Positions 5,695 to 8,303 of a stretch of 8,303 bases of DNA are shown here, piece by piece. Both the position numbers and the translations under genes were made by a program. How positions within the stretch are numbered: the stretch's first letter is position 1; each line of letters begins with the position of its first letter. Source of the DNA: Rubrivivax sp. (GTDB lineage Bacteria > Pseudomonadota > Gammaproteobacteria > Burkholderiales > Burkholderiaceae); contig SEEY01000209.1 in assembly GCA_004211235.1 (NCBI GenBank), forward strand, positions 1-8,303. The letters are read 5' to 3'. Under the pieces are notes generated by a model, which saw only the letters and a program-made list of their open reading frames with translations, did not search any database and was not told the DNA's origin.

Positions 5695-6322
5695 CGCGCC
5701 GCCAGGCCAGCAGGCCGGCGATGCCCAGCATGCTGAGCATGGCCGTGGCCGGCTCGGGCACCGCCGTTGCCGTGAAGGTGGCGTTGTTGGGGGCGAAGTC
5801 GGAGATGGCGCCGACGCCGCTCGCAGCAAACGCCAGGTCGCGCGGCCACAGATTCCAGCCGTAGTCGAGCTTGTTCGCGAAGCCGTTGCCGGGCAACAGG
5901 CCCGCGCTGACGACGGCGGTGATCGTCTTGCCGCTGACCGTGACTGCGCCGGTCGGCAGCAGGGTGTTGCCCACGTTGCCCGTGCCGTCCGCCCGCACGA
6001 GGATGACGCGGTCGAACAGCACCTTGTCGAGGCCCAGGCTCGCACCGAAGGTCGCGGTGCCGCCACCGCGGTTGACACCCCAGACGTAAACGCCGGTGGC
6101 CGTGCTGCCGACATTGCCGTCCATGGTGGCCGTCAGCGTGAAGGCGTCAGTACCGGCGTTGTAGAAGACGTTGGCGGAGACGACGTCGAGGTCCGTGCTG
6201 GCGTGGCTGCCGGCGAAGGTGGCGAGGAAGTCCCCTTGCGCGTCGGTGACGCCGAGGGCATGGGTGACGAGCGGCGAGCCGATCAGGGCGAGCGCAGCGG
6301 TGGCAGAAGCGAGAAGGCGCAT
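5669..6322 (-). CDS. PEP-CTERM sorting-domain exported protein
   Basis: A 217-residue protein. It begins with a signal peptide (1-22, MRLLASATAALALIGSP, cleavage likely after THA). The mature part is rich in Gly, Thr, Ala and Val and probably beta-sheet. It ends in a PEP-CTERM tail: V188-PEP-A, a hydrophobic helix MLSMLGIAGLLAW (195-207), and the basic stop RR at 208-209. Family knowledge: such tails are recognised by an exosortase and the proteins are delivered to the surface or extracellular matrix. No exosortase gene is in the window, and the middle domain matches nothing I know. AGGAG (6331-6335 on the minus strand), 8 nt before the ATG, supports the start. It lies 77 bp downstream of the ECF sigma factor gene on the same strand, which may control it, and overlaps the HDOD gene at the 3' ends. 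Confidence 0.9.
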   Translation of the reverse strand: MRLLASATAALALIGSPLVTHALGVTDAQGDFLATFAGSHASTDLDVVSANVFYNAGTDAFTLTATMDGNVGSTATGVYVWGVNRGGGTATFGASLGLDKVLFDRVILVRADGTGNVGNTLLPTGAVTVSGKTITAVVSAGLLPGNGFANKLDYGWNLWPRDLAFAASGVGAISDFAPNNATFTATAVPEPATAMLSMLGIAGLLAWRRVSRTREVA

Positions 6323-6399
6323 GAATAAGTCTCCTGGTGAAGGCCGTGTAGAGGCCGGATGAAAAGGTTGGAAAACAGTCGGGGCGATGGCTGTGGGGC

Positions 6400-6888
6400 C
6401 TAGGCGGGAAGTTCGTGCGCACGAGCCGCCAGCAGCGCGCGCAGGCGCTCGCGGCCACGCGACAGGCGTGACATGACGGTGCCGATGGGGATGCCCAACG
6501 CGCCAGTGATCTCGGCGTAGGCCATGCCCTCGAGCGCGACGAGGAGCAGCACCTGGCGCTGCTCGGCGGGCAGCGCGGCCAGCGCGACGTCAAGATCGCG
6601 CAGCGCCAACCACTGGTCTTGCGAGGGCGCGACCGGGATGTCGGGCACGGCGTCGAACAGATCGACCAGATCAAGGTGGCCGCGGCGCAGTGCGTCGACG
6701 TGCAGGTTGTGCATGATGCTGAACAGCCAGCCGCGCATGTCGCCCACGCCTTGCCAGAGCGCGGCGCGCGTCCAGGCGCGTTCGAGCGTGTCCTGCACGA
6801 GGTCGTCGGCGTCCTCCGGGTTGCGCCGCAGCGCGCGGGCGTAACGGTGCAGGCGGGGGTTGCGGTGCAGCAGCGGGGTGGGTGCCAT
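6400..6888 (-). CDS. ECF-type RNA polymerase sigma-70 factor
   Basis: A 162-residue two-domain sigma factor. Region 2 spans about 10-72 (DADDLVQDTLERAWT, then GDMRGWLFSIMHNLHVDALRR), contacting core polymerase and the -10 element. Region 4 spans about 97-153 (LPAEQRQVLLLVALEGMAY, then EITGALGIPIGTVMSRLSRG), an HTH that reads the -35. The short acidic and proline linker DAVPDIPVAPSQDQW joins them. Length and order are normal for the ECF group. Most ECF factors are held by an anti-sigma factor encoded next door, but neither neighbour is one: upstream is the Lrp gene (44 bp away), downstream the PEP-CTERM gene. The ATG at 6888 lacks a good Shine-Dalgarno. The frame is open further upstream, but that stretch lies inside the Lrp gene. 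It is probably transcribed with the PEP-CTERM gene. Confidence 0.9.
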   Translation of the reverse strand: MAPTPLLHRNPRLHRYARALRRNPEDADDLVQDTLERAWTRAALWQGVGDMRGWLFSIMHNLHVDALRRGHLDLVDLFDAVPDIPVAPSQDQWLALRDLDVALAALPAEQRQVLLLVALEGMAYAEITGALGIPIGTVMSRLSRGRERLRALLAARAHELPA

Positions 6889-6903
6889 GGCCGGTGGGTT
6901 CCG

Positions 6904-6920
6904 ACCTTGGCAGCTAAGGT
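6904..6920. promoter_or_regulatory. Imperfect dyad just upstream of the sigma factor gene
   Basis: ACCTTGG-CAG-CTAAGGT: 6 of 7 arm positions match around a 3-bp centre, in the 44-bp gap between the Lrp stop and the sigma factor ATG. It is placed where an operator or an autoregulated sigma promoter might lie. The minus-strand string AACCTT (6916-6921) recurs before the PEP-CTERM gene (6364-6369). A run of eight C (6926-6933) ends at the Lrp stop codon. Confidence 0.3.
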
Positions 6921-6932
6921 TCGAGCCCCCCC

Positions 6933-7415
6933 CTAGACTGGCACTGCGGTCGTGTTCTTCAGCCGCTCCAGCACGAAGCTGGTCTTGCAGTCCTGCACGC
7001 TGGGATGCATCAGCAGCGTGTCGCTGATGAAGCGGGCGTAGTGCTGCATGTCCTGCACCAGCACGCGCAGCAGATAGTCCATCTCGCCGGTCAGCGCGGC
7101 GCACTCCACGACCTCGGGCCAGGTCTGAACGGCGGCGCGGAACAGGTCGCGCGGGTTGCGCAGCGGGTTGTCGGTCTGCTTTTCCAGCCTGACGTTGATG
7201 TAGGCCGTCAGGCCCAGGCCGATGCGCTCGGGCGCCACGAGGGCGACGTACGAGGCGATGACGCCCGATTCCTCCAGCCGGCGTACGCGCCGCAGCACCG
7301 CAGACGACGACAGGCCAGCCTGCGCCGCCAGCGCGTCGTACGTCAGCCGCCCGTCGGCCTGCAGTGCGCGCAGGATGCGGCGGTCGATCGCATCAAGGTC
7401 GATGGGGGCGTCCAT
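6933..7415 (-). CDS. Lrp/AsnC-family transcriptional regulator
   Basis: A 160-residue protein of the usual family length. The N-terminal winged HTH (about 5-55) opens with LDAIDRRILRALQADGRLTY, followed by LAAQAGLSSSAVLRRVRRLE and the wing ESGVIASY. The C-terminal RAM domain (about 68-150) carries TGEMDYLLRV (109-118), the turn where amino acids or related small molecules bind in relatives. Such proteins form dimers and higher oligomers that bind clustered sites. Divergent placement next to hppD suggests it controls tyrosine breakdown in response to an aromatic amino acid or keto acid, and possibly its own gene; this is inferred from position. No Shine-Dalgarno precedes the ATG at 7415. AAGAAT lies 6 nt upstream as a possible -10. 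It is followed at 44 bp by the ECF sigma gene, so the two may be co-transcribed. Confidence 0.93.
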   Translation of the reverse strand: MDAPIDLDAIDRRILRALQADGRLTYDALAAQAGLSSSAVLRRVRRLEESGVIASYVALVAPERIGLGLTAYINVRLEKQTDNPLRNPRDLFRAAVQTWPEVVECAALTGEMDYLLRVLVQDMQHYARFISDTLLMHPSVQDCKTSFVLERLKNTTAVPV

Positions 7416-7427
7416 CCGCAGATTCTT

Positions 7428-7445
7428 GCAGTTTTACTGCGCAGT
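7428..7445. promoter_or_regulatory. Clustered GCAGT half-sites between lrp-like gene and hppD (candidate Lrp operator)
   Basis: GCAGT (7428-7432), ACTGC (7436-7440) and GCAGT (7441-7445) form two overlapping palindromes: GCAGT-TTT-ACTGC and the perfect ACTGCGCAGT. They begin 13 bp before the regulator's ATG and would overlap its promoter. In the same 118-bp gap, CCGCAGA is repeated at 7416-7422 and 7492-7498; the second copy continues into AATTTTCC, an AT core of the kind Lrp-type proteins favour. CAGAAT (7495-7500) could be the hppD -10 box. Confidence 0.45.
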
Positions 7446-7533
7446 TGGCTCCGTAGGCGCCTGACATTGCATGAAACCTGCGCCCCTCACGCCGCAGAAT
7501 TTTCCGCTTCAAAACATCTTCGGCGAGGCAGCC

Positions 7534-8303
7534 ATGGCCAAGTTCACTCCCTGGGACAACCCGATGGGCACCGATGGCTTCGAGTTCATCGAGTTCGCCG
7601 CGCCCGACCCGGCCGGGCTGGGTGCGCTGTTCAAGACCATGGGCTTCACCGCCGTGGCCCGGCACCGCCACAAGGATGTGACGCTGTACCGCCAGGGCGG
7701 CGTCAACTTCATCATCAACGCCGAGACCGACTCATTCGCGCAGCGCTTTGCGCGCCTGCACGGGCCGTCGATCTGCGCCATCGCCTTCCGCGTGCAGGAC
7801 GCCGCCCATGCCTACCAGCGCGCGCTGGAGCTGGGCGCCTGGGGCTTTGACAACAAGGCCGGCCCGATGGAGCTGAACATCCCGGCCATCAAGGGCATCG
7901 GCGACTCGCTGATCTACTTCGTCGACCGCTGGCAGGGCAAGGGCGGCGCCAAGCCGGGCGCCATCGGCAACATCAGCATCTACGACGTCGACTTCGTGCC
8001 CGTGCTGGACGCGCAGGGCCAGCCGGTCGACCCGAACCCGGTGGGCCACGGCCTGACCGAGATCGACCACCTGACGCACAACGTCTTCCGGGGCCGCATG
8101 AAGGAGTGGTCGGAGTTCTACGAGCGCTTCTTCGACTTCCGCGAGGTGCGCTACTTCGACATCGAGGGCAAGCTGACCGGCCTGAAGAGCAAGGCCATGA
8201 CCAGCCCCTGCGGCAAGATCCGCATCCCGATCAACGAGAGCAGCGACGACAAGAGCCAGATCGCCGAGTACCTGGACCTGTACCACGGCGAGGGCATCCA
8301 GCA
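7534..8303 (+). CDS. hppD: 4-hydroxyphenylpyruvate dioxygenase, N-terminal part (cut by window edge)
   Basis: 256 residues are visible; the full enzyme is usually about 350-380. It turns 4-hydroxyphenylpyruvate and O2 into homogentisate and CO2 in cytoplasmic tyrosine degradation, using one Fe(II). The N-terminal vicinal-oxygen-chelate domain (about 12-135) contains GFEFIEFAAPDP and LYRQGGVNFIIN. The catalytic half starts near 172 with LTEIDHLTHNVFRGRM, where H179 is the first iron ligand, followed by KIRIPINES (228-236), a substrate-pocket stretch, and LDLYHGEGIQ (247-256). The next residue in the family is the second iron ligand His, and the window's last two bases (CA) begin exactly that codon. 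GAGG (7525-7528) is 5 nt before the ATG. Divergence from the Lrp-type gene suggests local control. No homogentisate dioxygenase gene is in the window. Confidence 0.97.
   Translation, partial: MAKFTPWDNPMGTDGFEFIEFAAPDPAGLGALFKTMGFTAVARHRHKDVTLYRQGGVNFIINAETDSFAQRFARLHGPSICAIAFRVQDAAHAYQRALELGAWGFDNKAGPMELNIPAIKGIGDSLIYFVDRWQGKGGAKPGAIGNISIYDVDFVPVLDAQGQPVDPNPVGHGLTEIDHLTHNVFRGRMKEWSEFYERFFDFREVRYFDIEGKLTGLKSKAMTSPCGKIRIPINESSDDKSQIAEYLDLYHGEGIQ

Noticed and set aside
6926..6933. Run of eight C as a possible phase-variation tract
   Set aside because: It lies between genes and only touches the Lrp stop codon, so slippage would not switch a reading frame. Eight C is not striking at this base composition.
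7005..7850. Open frame on the plus strand opposite the Lrp gene and into hppD
   Set aside because: It overlaps two confidently recognised genes in other frames and has shadow-like composition.
7732..8286. Open frame antisense to hppD
   Set aside because: Complement of the conserved dioxygenase; no motif and no ribosome site.
1..8303. Defence system, CRISPR array, insertion sequence, prophage or biosynthetic cluster
   Set aside because: No transposase, integrase, nuclease, Cas, toxin/antitoxin pair or tandem repeat array is visible; the recognised genes are ordinary chromosomal families.

Overview
The window is GC-rich, with codons that almost always end in G or C. Its gene content suggests a betaproteobacterium of the order Burkholderiales, in the Rubrivivax/Leptothrix/Ideonella-like part of the order: a PEP-CTERM surface protein, an HDOD protein, an EF-G2-like GTPase, and hppD divergent from an Lrp/AsnC regulator. 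This placement is inferred from family content and base composition, not from a search. I see no rRNA, tRNA, CRISPR array, insertion sequence or phage gene. It reads as ordinary chromosome with several small, poorly described genes.

Layout. At the left edge is the N-terminal two thirds or so of a secreted M28 metallopeptidase (minus strand, cut by the window). It is divergent from a complete EF-G-like translational GTPase (799-2865, +) whose GTPase motifs are degenerate. Convergent with the GTPase is a small NTF2/SnoaL-fold protein with an acidic tail (2882-3307, -). Divergent from that is an HTH protein of lambda-repressor-like type (3440-4003, +), which may be read from a leaderless transcript. 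A 285-bp gene-free stretch follows, containing a strong dyad around a promoter-like sequence with partial Fur-box resemblance. It leads into two small Arg-rich genes (4289-4480 and 4546-4785, +), each with its own Shine-Dalgarno sequence. A 13-bp stem-loop separates them from an HDOD-domain gene (4852-5694, +).

On the minus strand, read right to left, lie an Lrp/AsnC regulator (7415-6933), an ECF-type sigma factor with no anti-sigma gene beside it (6888-6400), and a PEP-CTERM exported protein (6322-5669). The last 26 bp of the PEP-CTERM gene overlap the end of the HDOD gene. The Lrp gene is divergent from hppD (7534 onward, cut by the right edge), and the 118-bp gap between them holds clustered GCAGT half-sites.

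How the genes may work together. Lrp-hppD is a plausible local circuit for tyrosine catabolism. The ECF sigma factor and PEP-CTERM gene may be a regulator and target pair. The two small genes behind the dyad look like a regulated mini-operon of unknown function. The M28 peptidase, EF-G2-like and NTF2-like genes show no evident functional link. No clearly new multi-gene system is visible. The best leads are the small-gene operon with its operator-like leader, the motif-degenerate EF-G2-like GTPase, and the orphan ECF/PEP-CTERM pair.
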